This document shows positions 1 to 12,900 of a stretch of DNA of 64,000 nucleotides, piece by piece. This stretch comes from Euonymus europaeus. Its lineage: Eukaryota > Streptophyta > Magnoliopsida > Celastrales > Celastraceae. The stretch's first letter is position 1. Every line of letters begins with the position of its first letter. The translations under genes were made by a program, and so were the position numbers. The notes below the pieces were generated by a model. The model did no database searches and was not told the origin of the DNA. It was given only the letters and a program-made list of their open reading frames with translations. The stretch lies in assembly GCA_963580455.1 (NCBI GenBank), contig OY756960.1, positions 25,603,238-25,667,237 of the forward strand, in the 5' to 3' direction.

Positions 1-44
1 TCCTGCTGCCCCTGCCTCTGCCCCCACCCCCACCCCCACCCCCC
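1..44. repeat. C-rich simple repeat, G-quadruplex candidate on minus strand
   Basis: The first 44 bases contain successive C runs separated by one or a few bases, including three CCCCCA units and a final run of six C. The complementary strand therefore has at least four G runs of four or more with very short loops, which fits the usual intramolecular G-quadruplex pattern. It is cut by the window edge, so its full length is unknown. Confidence 0.6.
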
Positions 45-3000
45 GGATTTTAGGACTTCTGACAGTTAAATGTTGTGTAAGCTTTCTTCTTGGGTGTTTG
101 CACATTTTTGCATTTTCTTTTGGTGGTGAAATGAAGAATTAATTAAAGAAAAATTATATCATACGTTCATTATTTTGTAATCATCATCGATCAATAATGA
201 GATTATACACTTTCCATAAACCGAAATTTCAGTTGTCTTTAATAGGATAACCTCAAACATATAGAGTGCCTGCTCATTATGTACATTTTTGTAGTTGCTG
301 CAATTCATGATACAGTGCCTGCCCATTGCATTTGTACTTGCAATTGCAGAACGAGTCATGGACTTTCCAATTTTGCACAACTGTACGTACTATCTGGACG
401 AATAGCTTCTCAACTAAACAATAAACTCTAACGATTAGAAATGTAAACTTCTCGAACTCTCGACTGTCTCCCAAAAAAGAAAAAAAAAGGAAGAAAGAAG
501 AAACTGGCAGACCGTGGCAGCAGCATATTCTTTAGAGTTTGTGTATTTGAAGACTGAAGAACTATAATATTTTTATTATATTAATAATAGGTAAACGATT
601 TCCGAACACAAGATTTGAGTTTGAGGTTGGGGACGGGACGAGTAGCATTGTGAATCTGTGATATATGCGGTTCGATGCTGGACTTGGTTGGCTTTTTTGG
701 TTAACTTAACATTTTTTTTTGGTTAATCTACTTTGAACTTGTTCCGATCACTGTCAGACTGTCAGTGTCAAAACGCGGCTGGTCACTGGTGCTGGTAGTT
801 TGGTTTCTTTTTTGTGGGCCCGAACGAGTTTCTGCGTTTGACACTCTACCTTCTCTGCTACTTTTTTATGAAAAAATTGAAAATATACCATTTTTAAAAA
901 ACAATTATTTTTATGAAAAAATTACCTTAAACACGAAAGTCATACTAATCCTATGGCTTAAATTACCAATATTTACTAGAGTCTAGAGATAATTCCATTC
1001 ACGATTTAAATAATTAAATTAAAGCTGGACATGTATGTCTCAATCATTGGGGTGCTCTTTCCTCCTTTGATGGAACCAGAATCTGGCACTTGGCTCTTGT
1101 AGGCATTGATGAGGTGCTGACACCTGTGACAAGTCCTCAAATACTTTTGTTTATTTTTTGTAATAATTTAATATTGAAACAAAATCAAGTTATTTTTGTT
1201 AAAAAATCATTATTGCGTAGTTATGTCTCGTGAACCTTGACAGAATAGCATCAAGTCCCGATCGATTGAGCTTTTCCAATGGACAAGGTGTACGAAGTCC
1301 AATAGACTAAACAAATGATTTGGATATCATTTTTGTATAAGGAATAAATTAATAATTTCCTATATAAATTTCTCATAAATATTGGTACTATAGGGTTCTC
1401 ATTTCTCAAATATAAATTATGAAATTTGATTTTTTTAGGACCTTTGGTCCTCTTTTATTCTTCTTAGTCAATAATTATTTTTTTAAGTATATGAATTAAC
1501 AGCTTCCCCAAACAAAATAGAAATTGTCTATTCAAGAGTTTATTATTATTATTATTTTAATTAGCCATTACTTTTTGGGTGTGTATGTATTAGATAAACT
1601 AATGAGCGTGTGTAACGACCCGCAATCTACAGGTGTCGAGTAAACGTACACATGATAGTTCTATCTATCTACGAGTTTGATAGGAACTGAACCCATCATT
1701 GGCAATTGATCTATAACTCTTATTATCCTGAATGAAATGCCGACATGCCCCTATAATTATGTACCTTAATTATATACCCTAATTACTATCAACCGTTCCA
1801 GCTACGTAAGACTTAAGATAGACGAAGACAAATTGCTGGAGATAATTATATAATAAAGTTGTGTGTAACACATATCATGAACAATATCACCTTCAAAAAC
1901 ATCACCCTGCTGGAATATATGTTGGACTAGACGTGAAGAGTATATTTGATGACGATCAATTATCATATAATTAATTGTTAATTCCTTGAGTACATGTGTA
2001 GCTTATTAATTTATGTTTGCAAAATATATTCCAATTCTTCTAGAAATTAAAAGAGAAGAAAAGAAGGAAAACTCTAAATGCTATATATATATATATGGAA
2101 ATAAATATTTACTATTACAATTTTATAATTAATTGTTACCTCCTTCTTTTCACATTAATCAGTAGTTAGTTATCAAAGATCAATTTAGTTAGATCGACAT
2201 AAATATATCACAACACCAATTCTAATATTACCTACATCGTAAATAATTTGTTCAAATTTTATATATATCTCATGTATAGTTAATGTTTATAATCACAGAA
2301 CATATATAAATCAAATGTAGAAATATTACTTATTTATTGGATTAGTCGTACGTGTGGGTTGTTGTGAAATCTAGAGCATAGACGTGCATGGCTCATGCTC
2401 TGAATTGCCAATACTACCAGAAAAACGACCACTATAAATTAATCAATATGTGTGTGTATGTGAATTAATCATTGTAAAACCCTAATTAGTAACATTTGTT
2501 AATTACCTTCATTGTTGGCCTGGCCTTTTTATAATGCACCAACTGCTGCCAACCCTAATAAGTCGTGCTCGAACCGGCCAAGCCAACAATTTATTTGGTA
2601 ATTTTAAAATTAGCATAATGTATGTACATTCTCATCGTAACAAAGGAACAAAATCAATTTCGATTTCTCAAAGTGGTTTTCCAATATAAAATTTAATATA
2701 ACATTTTACTGAAGAGAAAACATATAGATTTTGGATACTCGAATCGTTTCACTTCTTCAAAACATTCATTCTTTTAAATATTTTGGCAAGTCGTAGGGTG
2801 CGAATATGAATAGTCAAATTAAATTCACTAACTGAAAATATTATTCTCTAGCAAACTCAACCACCCATGACCCATTAGTCATTAGTGTTAATAGATATAT
2901 TAGTCAATTAATTCATCTCCATACATTCTATATATAGATGTTTTGGCTGTACATATCTTTTTTTTAAATAAAAAAAATGGTGATAAAATTGGGTGTATAT

Positions 3001-6000
3001 GATCAAATCTTGTTGATCGTGCAAGGTGCAATGGCCGGTGCTCATTTTGAATTTATGAAGCTTCATTTGATGTTGATATTTTAATTAAAGCATACGTACT
3101 GTTTGGAAGGGGGGAAAATGAGGGTGAGTAAAATATGAAGGTAAAATGGAGAGAAATTAAAAGTGTTGGGTGTTTGGGAGGATGAGGTGAAATTTGAGAG
3201 TGAGTTTTGTGAGTAAAATCTGGCGGGCCCCACATATTTATTTTTACTCCCAAAACTGGAAGGAGAAGTGGTTGATGGAAAAAAACGTGGGTCCCACGTT
3301 GTAGTTTACTACTCCATCCCTCACAATATGAATTAATTACATACATAATACAGTAGGTGGAGCCCACGTTAATTGTTGTAAATAAATTAAAATTGATGAG
3401 TCCCACGTAATAACATATATGTGTGTATAATTTATATATATTTAATTATTATATATATATATAAATAATTTATATAATATATATACTAATACATATATAA
3501 ACTTACATCAAGGGTAACATGATAAATTTATATCAATCCTACAAATCATAAAAATACACTTTTTCATTTTTCTTTCCCCTAATTTTTGACTATCCAAACA
3601 AGATAAAGTAAAATTAACTTTCCATCCCCTCCCCTCCATTTTCCATTCCTCCCAAAAATTTCTTCCCCTCCCCTCCTACTTCCCAAACAATACATAAAGA
3701 TCGCCGGAATTAAAGCTCGATAGATGGCCTTGGAAGACTGGTTCTTGATCACTAGTTTATGTTTATGTTTTTGTTTTTGGTAATTGTGTAGTGATATATA
3801 GTTTAAGTTTGGTGTATATCTATGGGTTTCTTTATTGGGTTTTGGTTCTATTTAAGTTTAGGTTTCGACTTTCTAGAGATCTCACAGCTAATCATAAAGA
3901 TCACTCTAGCTAGCTGCTTCTTTTTGGTAATTGACATTAATAGGTTCTAAAAAAGTCGGGTTTTAGAGTTTATAATTTAGAATTTAAGTATATAAATGGT
4001 ACAATAGGTAGAAAAGTATGTACATTTATAAACAAAAAGCATCTCCATAAACCAAGATAATAAGCATACAAATAAATACAAGGAATGCAACTCACTAAAA
4101 ATGCAATTTTTTGACCTAGACAAAGGTTAACTATCTTGAATTCTAATATGTAACATCTTGCTAGTTCAATACATTTGCAAAAAAAGTTTATAGAGTTAAA
4201 TCAAAGATACACTCACTATGTATATCAACAGAAATCTAACGATGACAAGATACAAAATGTGTAATTATATAAAATTACAGTAGACGACGGTAATAAAATA
4301 ATTACAACTAGACCACATTTGCTCCTACCAAAGATTATCAAATCTAGTAGAAATTTTGATAATTGATTTGAAATTGTAAAATATAGTATCAGTCTTTGAC
4401 TAGTGTTAGATGGACGGAGTAATAATTTAGTAATTAGTTAGATTGACATAGTAAGAATTGAATAATTAGTGTTAGATTGAGAGATTAATAATTAAATAAT
4501 TTAGTTATTCTATTTTCCGCTTAAGAAGATTGGTTTTCTTTTTCATAGATAACATTAGTTAGGATTGTTGCAAAGATTTGTCAAATCAATAATTAGCTTG
4601 AGAGAGTGCTAGCTAGGCTGTATCTCAAGGGTGTCTTATTATCTATCGTACGTGTCCCTCCATGGATTCACAGTTATGCCTACTACTTTATGTGCCACGG
4701 GGCTCTAAGGCTTAAGACTTATTATTTACATGTTATATTCTATAATTTTCTTGTGTATGTTTGGATCTGGGTCAAAAGTGTAATCAATTTTTATTTATTT
4801 ATAAATACTTAATAAAACTTCATTATATATCTATATATATATATATATGAAAATTCTCACATGTGGATGTTCGTATCCAATGGCTGAAACACATAGAGAG
4901 TCTCACAACGATATCCAATCTTAAATTTATATGTTGTCATTGATTTATGTGACCTTGGTTCTTAAATTTTGTATTGCTATTGATTTGTGTGAGATAGTAA
5001 AATCTGCATATTTATAGACGTCCGCAGGTGAGACTCACCATATATATATATGTGAAATAACGAAAGAAACCTAGCTTAATTGGTAACATGTGATATGATA
5101 ATTTTAATTTCATTAACTATATATTTTGAGGCAAACTATTGTGTTAATGGGTTGAAAAAAAGTAAAATAAATAAGTAAAGTCTTACATAACATTTTTCCA
5201 AGTATCCTTATATATATATATGCCCAATTACCCATATTAAAAGAAAGTATATATATTCTTAGCATCTTAATATTCTACACGATCAGGCTACCTTGCCCTA
5301 ATATAATTAACCTTATTTGTGTAATCATTAATGGTTCATAGTTCTATACTCGACAAACCATATATGTTACGATCGATGTTCATGAAATCATTTTGTTAAA
5401 AATGTGTATTACATGCATGGTTTAAAATACCCTTTTATTATCCTTTCTTGTTTTTGGAGACTCATGATCGAGTAGCTTAGTAATTGTGTTCCTCTATTAG
5501 CAGTTTATGTTATCGGCTAATCTTAAAATTTATCGATAATATAGAAATATTACCATCGATCTTCCTTTCAGTTGGAGAATTTATCTAGCTACATTAAGAC
5601 CCCACGGCTAGTTTGTCAAAAATGTTTAGAAATAGTGGGAAATTGAAGAGCCAAACAATCTAAAATTAACTTGAAGCTAAAGACATCGCTTGCTTCTTAG
5701 ACTGAGCATCATACTCAAACTCTCTCTCAATTCCTATTTCCTCTACAAAAAGTCTGCCATGCTTTATGCTTAACTGCCATGGCCATGGCTCAATGACTTG
5801 GCCATGCTTGTTACCACTGGTCCATTACACAAGGTGTTAATTAAGGTTCGATTCCTCACTCCTTAAAAAATTAAAGAATGTAATGATAATATTAAAACAC
5901 GGTTATTTTCCCAATCACATGTGTGGATCCTAATGGACACTAGAAAATTACCAATAATAATAATAATAAACAGAAAAGAGAGTGTAGGGGACAGAATTAT

Positions 6001-6536
6001 CAGTGGAGATAATTGTCTGGTCACAAGATTGTTCTAAAGAATGTCCAAAGCATCATCTCTACGACCACATACAGCCGTCCTTTCTCCTCCATAATAATAT
6101 AATGATTGAAGAAGAAGACGAAGGAAGTAGTTAATCAAAGACCACCCACGTTGTGTCGATTTCGCCAGGTTTGATTCATCTCTTCATTTCATTCCAAATC
6201 TCAGTTTGTAATTATTCTAAATGATTGAATCCGTTTTAACCTTAAAAAAAAGAAAAGAAAAAACTCTTTCTGTCTCTTCTGGGTTCATTGAAGAGTTGCA
6301 CATATTTAAGAATATCCTCCTTCCATCTTAGTTGTACACTTGGCCCCATTACGGAATTAACAGAGAATTTGGAGACTTTTTCCTTATAATGCTAATCATT
6401 GGTTATATATTAATTCATTAAATGGAGATATTGTTGCACATAAAGAGTATAAATACTTGGTTTTAATCTCGTTTCCTCTTCAAGCACTGTCCACTCAAAT
6501 CAATCTAGCTTGTTTATTTTCTGGCAGAACAAAACA
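45..6536. other. AT-rich intergenic region with no supported gene
   Basis: About 6.5 kb upstream of the bHLH gene with no ORF that looks conserved or splices into a recognisable protein. It holds many TA and TAA microsatellites (for example near 2079-2094, 3440-3480, 4836-4850 and 5955-5970) and one MITE-like element described separately. The last 400 bases are probably the promoter and 5' UTR of the bHLH gene. A plausible 5' UTR intron runs from a donor at 6169 to an acceptor at 6527, ten bases before the ATG. Confidence 0.7.
3097..3692. mobile_element. MITE-like element with imperfect terminal inverted repeats
   Basis: The left end begins TACTGTTTGGAAGG and the right end is CTTCCCAAACAATA-like, giving an imperfect inverted repeat of about 12 bp. 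Subterminal purine-rich sequence on the left (GGGGAAAATGAGGG) mirrors pyrimidine-rich sequence on the right (CCCCTCCCCTCC). The interior has no coding capacity. The size of about 600 bp and this structure suit a non-autonomous DNA transposon, possibly hAT-like. I could not define a clear target duplication, so family assignment is open. Confidence 0.5.
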
Positions 6537-7983
6537 ATGGAGCCTACTATTGGAGCCATTTCTGCAGAGGGAGAGTCTTGGAGCTCTCTTGGTGGTGTTA
6601 ATGGGATGTACACCACAACAGAGGAGGCTGATTTCATGTCACAGTTACTCGATAACTGTTCCGGTGATCCTAACGAGCAGCTCGACCAGGGTTTAGGCCT
6701 CGATGTTCTATCAACATTTTGGGCATCATCAGGAGTACTCAATTATAAATTAGGTTCATACTATAATGCTGATAATAATACTAGTTCATTTGATTTTTCA
6801 CAAGGCAGTGCTAGTTATAGTACTGGCACTACTAGTAGTAGCATTCAGTTCCTCCATGATTCGAGCCAAGATAGCTTCTACTTGAGCGATTCAAACCCGA
6901 TTGTTACGATGGATTGTTTTGGTCTGACAGATCCTGCTGCCGCAAACAATGGTACTACGTATCTGATTGAAGTTGACAATAACACCTGCTTGAACCAAGA
7001 TATGATCAGTGATGGAGGTAATGCAGATGATGATCAGCCAGCTAAAAGGCCGTCGGAATCTGCCAAGAATATGTTGCAGACCCAAATGGAATCATCAGAG
7101 ATGCAAATTGCAGAACCAGCTGCAACAGAAGATAAGATTTCTAAGAAAAGGTTGCGGAATGTGGGCGATGTAAGTATATTTGATGAGATATATTTTCATT
7201 TCCTGTTAAATGTGTATTCTTATTCTAGAATTTGTTTACAATATTATTCCCATAATTCTCACTGTGATTCAACAATTGTAGGTTCAAAAGAGTAAAAGGA
7301 CTGTGAAATCAAAGAAGAACCAGAAGGATGCAAATGCAGCTGTGTTTAACAGGCAAAGCACAAGCAGCAGCTGCTGCTCGGAGGAGGAGGACTACGAGAC
7401 GAGTGGTTCTCAGGAGTTGAATAATGGAGGTGAAAGTTGTAGCTTGAGCTCAAAAGAGGCTTCTGCTCTCAACTTGAATGGCAAAACAAGAGCAAGCAGA
7501 GGTGCAGCCACTGATCCCCAGAGCCTCTATGCAAGGGTAAGTAATTACATTACTAATACTACTAGCTAGTACTACCAATGTCAAGACACAAAAAATGTCC
7601 AAAAATTGACGAATTGACAGTGATCAATTAATTTCCTCTGTATTATGCAGAAGAGAAGAGAGAGAATAAACGAGAGGCTGAGGATTCTACAGAATCTTGT
7701 CCCAAATGGAACAAAGGTTGATATCAGTACAATGCTTGAAGAAGCTGTGCTGTATGTCAAGTTCTTGCAACTTCAAATTAAGGCAAGAACTCAGAGAACA
7801 GTACTCATTTTATAGTTGGTTGGATCAATTTCAAAAATGGGTTATTTAATTAATTCGTATTTTTTGCAGCTCTTGAGCTCAGATGATATGTGGATGTATG
7901 CTCCCATTGCTCACAATGGAATGAACCTTGGTCTTGACCTTAAAATCCCAACTCACAAAGATAAGGAGAGAGAGCAGAAATGA
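6537..7983 (+). CDS. bHLH transcription factor of the RSL (ROOT HAIR DEFECTIVE SIX-LIKE) class II type
   Basis: Four exons, 6537-7169, 7282-7536, 7651-7782 and 7870-7983, join in frame to 377 residues. The C-terminal part carries the bHLH: basic region with [13 protein letters not shown] around residue 295-307, loop [16 protein letters not shown], and helix 2 ending FLQLQIKLLSSDD, then the short [10 protein letters not shown] tail typical of RSL2/RSL4 proteins. The N-terminal 280 residues are acidic and Ser/Asn-rich with a Lys/Arg patch at the exon 1/2 junction. RSL class II factors are nuclear regulators of root-hair growth that bind DNA as dimers; the role here is inferred from that family. 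The length is near RSL2 (about 350) rather than RSL4 (about 260). The start at 6537 is the first ATG of the conserved reading and lies after a likely 5' UTR intron. An AATAAA lies at 8030-8035. The third intron appears to use a GC donor. Confidence 0.93.
7783..7869 (+). other. Probable GC-AG intron in the RSL bHLH gene
   Basis: Exon 3 must end after the conserved QIK (AAG at 7780-7782) for helix 2 to continue into LLSSDD. The following bases are GCAAGA, not GT, and the acceptor TTTTTGCAG ends at 7869. AAG|GCAAG is the normal context of plant GC-AG introns. The nearest downstream GT (7801) would be in frame but would add six residues (ARTQRT) into the conserved helix. Confidence 0.75.
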
Positions 7984-8532
7984 AACATCATTTGAAGATC
8001 CAATACAAGAGTTATGTAGAGATTTCAAAAATAAAGCCTTTGCCACTATGGCATGAGTATCTATCTCATACCCCCCTGTAATAAAAAACTCTTGAAGACT
8101 AATCCATCTTCAAGAATAATTTTATCAGATTTATTGATAATTGGCAATACGACCATTCAAATTTCCAAGTATTAATGCAAAAACTATATAGGTGGGTGGG
8201 TAGGTAGCTAGCTGGTAGTCAACAAACGTTATCCACTTTATCACAAGTCAATTTTGTTTTGGCTATCCTTTGGCCTCTCCATTCCAAATCCGTTAACATA
8301 CATGTGTGATTACTCTTAGGCCACTCTACCAATTGCATTTTGGTTAAGGAAAACTAATTCAATGAAAGGGCATATATGTCATTTGACACGTATTACCCTC
8401 CCCACCCTGTTTTGACTAGTTCAAGCCTTTTTCATATATATAAATCAACATGCAGACATCATCATTCATTCAACCAAAGAAACAAACAAAGTGAGTTTTT
8501 AGATTCAAGAGAGAAAGCATATAATAATATCC
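7984..8532. other. 3' UTR of the bHLH gene and short intergenic spacer
   Basis: The first part is the presumed 3' UTR with an AATAAA at 8030-8035. The remainder leads into the next plus-strand gene, with a TATATATAAA-like TATA box near 8435-8445 about 90 bases before its ATG. Nothing else stands out. Confidence 0.5.
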
Positions 8533-8787
8533 ATGGAAGGTTTAATACCATTCCTTCTTCGTGCCATGAAGAAACAGAGACCTCAAAACACCTTCAGGTC
8601 CTTCTCTGAGGGCTCTACCCGTAGCTACCATTTGTTAACTGGCGGTGACTCCGTCAGCGGCTCGTCTCATCGTCGAACCAGGTCGGACTTCCAGCCACCC
8701 GCCGTGGAACTCTTGCACCAGCGACGACCGGCCTCTCTTGAATTGCGCAAACATCCAGTGGGTATTGGATCAAAGATTGCTTCTTAA
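8533..8787 (+). CDS. Small plant protein beginning [14 protein letters not shown], function unknown
   Basis: A single-exon ORF of 84 residues starting in a good plant context (CCATGG). It begins [17 protein letters not shown], continues with a Ser/Arg-rich stretch ([14 protein letters not shown]) and a basic [11 protein letters not shown] segment. I remember short plant proteins that share the MEGLIP..(Y/R)(R/K)A(M/I)KK start, but they have no established function. There is no signal peptide and no transmembrane segment. A TATA-like sequence lies about 90 bases upstream, supporting an independent transcript in the same direction as the bHLH gene. Function should be considered unknown. Confidence 0.75.
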   Translation: MEGLIPFLLRAMKKQRPQNTFRSFSEGSTRSYHLLTGGDSVSGSSHRRTRSDFQPPAVELLHQRRPASLELRKHPVGIGSKIAS

Positions 8788-9924
8788 TTATGGTAGGAGA
8801 GTTAACAGCAATTGTGATTAAGATTATTCCATTGTTATTATTTGCAATTAATTTGCTTAATTATTTTCATGTTCTTGGTGTTATGTTATATGGGGGAACA
8901 AAGTGATCATGGGTTGCTGTTTTTTTTCTGCATAATGAAATTGTATATTGCAGTGTAATCAGTATTGAGCCATTCAAATGCAAATTTTCTATTTATTTCA
9001 TATATAGATTAGCACTCTGATGGCTATAAGCCATCGACTAAGTATTCATTTATTCAGAGATTTATAATGGTGAATAAATCAACATCCTCGTTAGGATTAA
9101 CTATCATTACATCTTTTACGTAAGTGCCATAGATCAACAAAGTGTAGACAGAGTATTGAGCGTTTGTATAACTTTTACTCCATCAGATATATTCATATAT
9201 TATTCTCTGCACCAATTTATACTCCGTCTGTATCAGTTTATATTCTGTCAGATACAATCTCAATGCGCGTAATTATTGTTGAATATAGACTTTGTAAATT
9301 TTAACACGTAACATTTGAATCGGTATTAAAATGGGTTGATTGGATTTGGAGCCTTATTCATGATAAAAATAAAATAAAAAGTCTCTCTCATCTTGTTGTG
9401 GGGCCAATCTCACCCATCCAATCCTCAAGGTGTCTTTCCACAGAACGTACCCAACACACGAAATCGGTCATTTGATTTGAAGTCTTTGTTCATAAAGAAG
9501 AAAGAAAATCCCTCATCTTGCCGTGCCACCGATCACCTCTCCAATCCAAAAGCTGTCTTGCCAGAAAATGTACCCAACACATCAAATGGCTCTTTTACCA
9601 TTTGCTTAGCCGAAAAGGAGGCTCAAAACCTTTTGCCTTACTTGGCAAAGAAAATAAGTGAATGTCTGCATTCAATAATCTCCTTGTTAAAACAGCGGTC
9701 TACTAGCTCCACGTTTTATTCTTCTCGGTCATCTTGATTTCTCGCTCCATAACCTTCACCCATTCTTCTTGCTTGGCAGCAGCTTCAAATTTTCAAAAAT
9801 AAAAACCATAAACAAAATCCTGGACATCATGATAAGTAAACCCGAAAAATTTAGGACAGATCCAATGTTTTCAACACAAAATGGTTGTTCTGTATAAAGC
9901 ATCAAAAATGCCGAAGCCACTTTT
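8788..9924. other. Intergenic region between two convergent genes
   Basis: This holds the 3' flank of the small plus-strand gene and the 3' flank of the minus-strand Barentsz-like gene. At 9393-9737 (+) there is an ORF of 114 codons with an imperfect internal duplication: two blocks of about 24 residues each contain SNP-(Q/K)-x-V-x-P-(Q/E)-N-V-P-N-T-(R/S)-N. It has no recognisable family and could be a degenerate repeat, so it is not called as a gene. Confidence 0.4.
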
Positions 9925-12900
9925 CTACGAAGCCAGGAGCGCTTCAACTTTGGCAATCTGATCCTCCTCATTCTTCGGCGTAGGACTCCTATTAGCCTCA
10001 TGAAACAAGTCGTGCTTCCATTTCTCTGCTCGACCACCACTTGAGTGATATCCTTGCCTGCCACCATATCTATCCCTTACCCTATAATTGCCACCACTGC
10101 CGGCATACCATTCTCTTGGTGGAAAGTCACCGCTAAGTGCTTCTGCTCTACGTGATACACTATCACTTCCATATGAAATATCCCGTTTATCCGGATATTG
10201 TGTCTTATGGTCCCTTTCCTCCCGCTTTTCACTTCCAAAAGCACTATGATCAGATCTGTTCGTATCAACAGCCTCCATTGCAGCTTTGTCAGAAGGTTCA
10301 GTGTCTGCAATTTTCTTCTCCCTAAACGCAGGTATCACGGGATTAGCCTCCGTTTCCAGAAACCTGTCATGGCGCCAAACATTCTTCTCATCCTCCTTGA
10401 CTTCTGCTTTCCCATCTCTTGGATGTGTGTCATGACCTGCTGATTTGTTGGCTTCCCTCTCATTACGCCAATCTCTTGAATCTCTCCATCCACGTTCTAC
10501 AAAATTAAAGAAGAGCAAGCAGTAGAGTTTCAGCTTATGTATTAGGTATAACATAACGAGATGTAAATTCCAGGGTCATACGACAAGGTTCTGAGGCATC
10601 TCCATATTACAAAATGCAAACAAAGAAATGAAAATGAGCAAAATTGACATTTCAAAGTAATTAATTCAAACATCGAATGCCTTTAATTATGCATGATTCT
10701 TCAACACGGTTGGCAAAATTTTGAATCATATTAGTACATACGTTAATTACAAGACCTTATGGTTTCAAGAAGCCACTAGAACAGAAGCGGGATGAATGAT
10801 AATTTAATTTCAGATTTCTTCATTCATTGACCTACTTGAAGGCATGATTGGAATTGGATTCATAACTGAATTCTGGACAATGTTCATTGAGGATTATGAG
10901 ATTTCTAACATTTTACTAAACGAATATTCAATAACCCAAAGAGATAAAGTGTATAAAAATTAAATTAATTGTCTCCAAGAGAGTGTGTGCATCCAAGTTA
11001 AAAAAACAATTACGTGCAGGAATCAGGAATGAGATGAAACACGGAGACTCGCAGGATAAGAAGATTTGCAAGATTGGTTTAATTAAAAAATAACGGGGCA
11101 AAAATCCTGCTGGGAGATAGGTAAAGGTCTAACAGTGGGGTCAGGGGATGGATAAAGGAAAGTCTACAAGCACAAATGAATTCAAGGAAAGAAGCCTACA
11201 TAACATTCATAAAACTCTAAAACTTACCATTAGATGCTTTCCCACCAAAGCTTCGACCAACTTGCCTGGCATTGCCACGTTCATCATGCTGTTATAAGAC
11301 AAGCACAGGCAAGCCCAATAGTGTTACACATGGAGGCACTTGAAGGCACAGGGCCAAACAGAATCCTGCTACAAGAGCCCAGGAAAAATGTACACACTGA
11401 ATAACAACCAAGTCATTAAATTCAAATTTTTTTTTTTAACAATCATCTATCTAAACAGGAAAAAACATATGCCTATGCTGGGCCTGGGATGAGCAGTTTG
11501 GTAGTTCTACGGATTTGCATGCACAAGATCATTTTTTACCGCTTCTAAATGAATCCAAAATATGCAGTCTGTCAGACAAGAACTTTTATTGTACTTTTGT
11601 GCACATGGGTACAAAATTAATACGATACTTAAATTGCATTGAAGAACTTAAGGGTTAACTTCGATGACCCATACAAATTTGAATTCCCATCTTTTTTTTT
11701 GGTCCTAACGGACCTGCACATAACTTCATCATTATATCTTTGTGCATTTACTTCAAACTAAAAAGAAATTGAACCACGGTAAGTTGAGGTGAACAGGATG
11801 TGACCATTACAAAAGAACACAGTGGCAATGATAATCCCGAATTATAAATTAAAAATGATGAAATTCAAGAGGTTATCAAACTGATTGCATACCACAATAA
11901 CTGCAATTTCCTTCACACGTTTGGGACGCATCCACGCCCTCAAATCTTGCTTATTGATCCCCTTAAGAAGTAACTCTATGTCCCTCGATTCACAATTATA
12001 ACTTGTTTTTGATGGATTTTACTAGCGTCCAGTCCGGTCAAAGGACTGGACACCGTACCGACAATTTCAATGCATGACACGTGGACATTGACTTGGTCAA
12101 CATCCATAAATTATTTTCAATTATTTTCAAATCTTTATTACGAAAAGGATATGACAAAAATGGATATGAGATTTAACATATTAATAATGGAAAACTTAAC
12201 AGAGCAATGACAATATATATATATATATACGCATTTTTTTCCATTCTTTTGTCAACGGATTATTGACGGATTTTTTTTTCCCGAGGGATTACCGATGAAA
12301 TTTAATTTTTAGCCGACGGATTACACGTTGAATTTATTTTTAAAATTTTTTTGGTCAGCGGAAATTAATTTTTTGTCAATGGATTATTGACAAAAAAATC
12401 CATCGGTAATTACCAATGATTTTTTTTTTCATCGGTATTTAAATTACGTATGACGTTTTAACAACATAAATTTTCTGTTGAGAATCAATATTACCGATGG
12501 AGATTACCAACAAAAAATTATGCAGATAATTCGTGAATTTCTTGTAGTGAGATAAATGATTTCAAATTATTAATTGTGGGCAAGATAGACATTTATGCAA
12601 TTTTTTAATTTGTTTTTTTTAATGGTGGATATTAGAACAATTTTTTAATGGTAGAGAGGTGAACTATTTTTGTAACGTTATATGGGTAGAATGTTTTGTA
12701 GTTCAACCCGTTTTTTATCTTTCCAAAAGACTATTTAATTATCAAATGAAAAACAACATAAACAATCAACTCCCACCATTTAAAAAAAAGGTCAAAAGTG
12801 AGAAAATATGAAAAATTTATAGGTCTACAGATCACTAAGAGAATAGGGGTACACTTCAGGGCCATCGATAGAACCTAAAAATAAGAGAGCCCGTTATATC

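Noticed and set aside
3053..3406. Minus-strand 117-codon ORF
   Set aside because: It lies inside the MITE-like element and has low-complexity composition.
7801..7869. Standard GT donor at 7801 for the last intron of the bHLH gene
   Set aside because: It is in frame but would insert six residues into the conserved second helix; kept only as a possible alternative.
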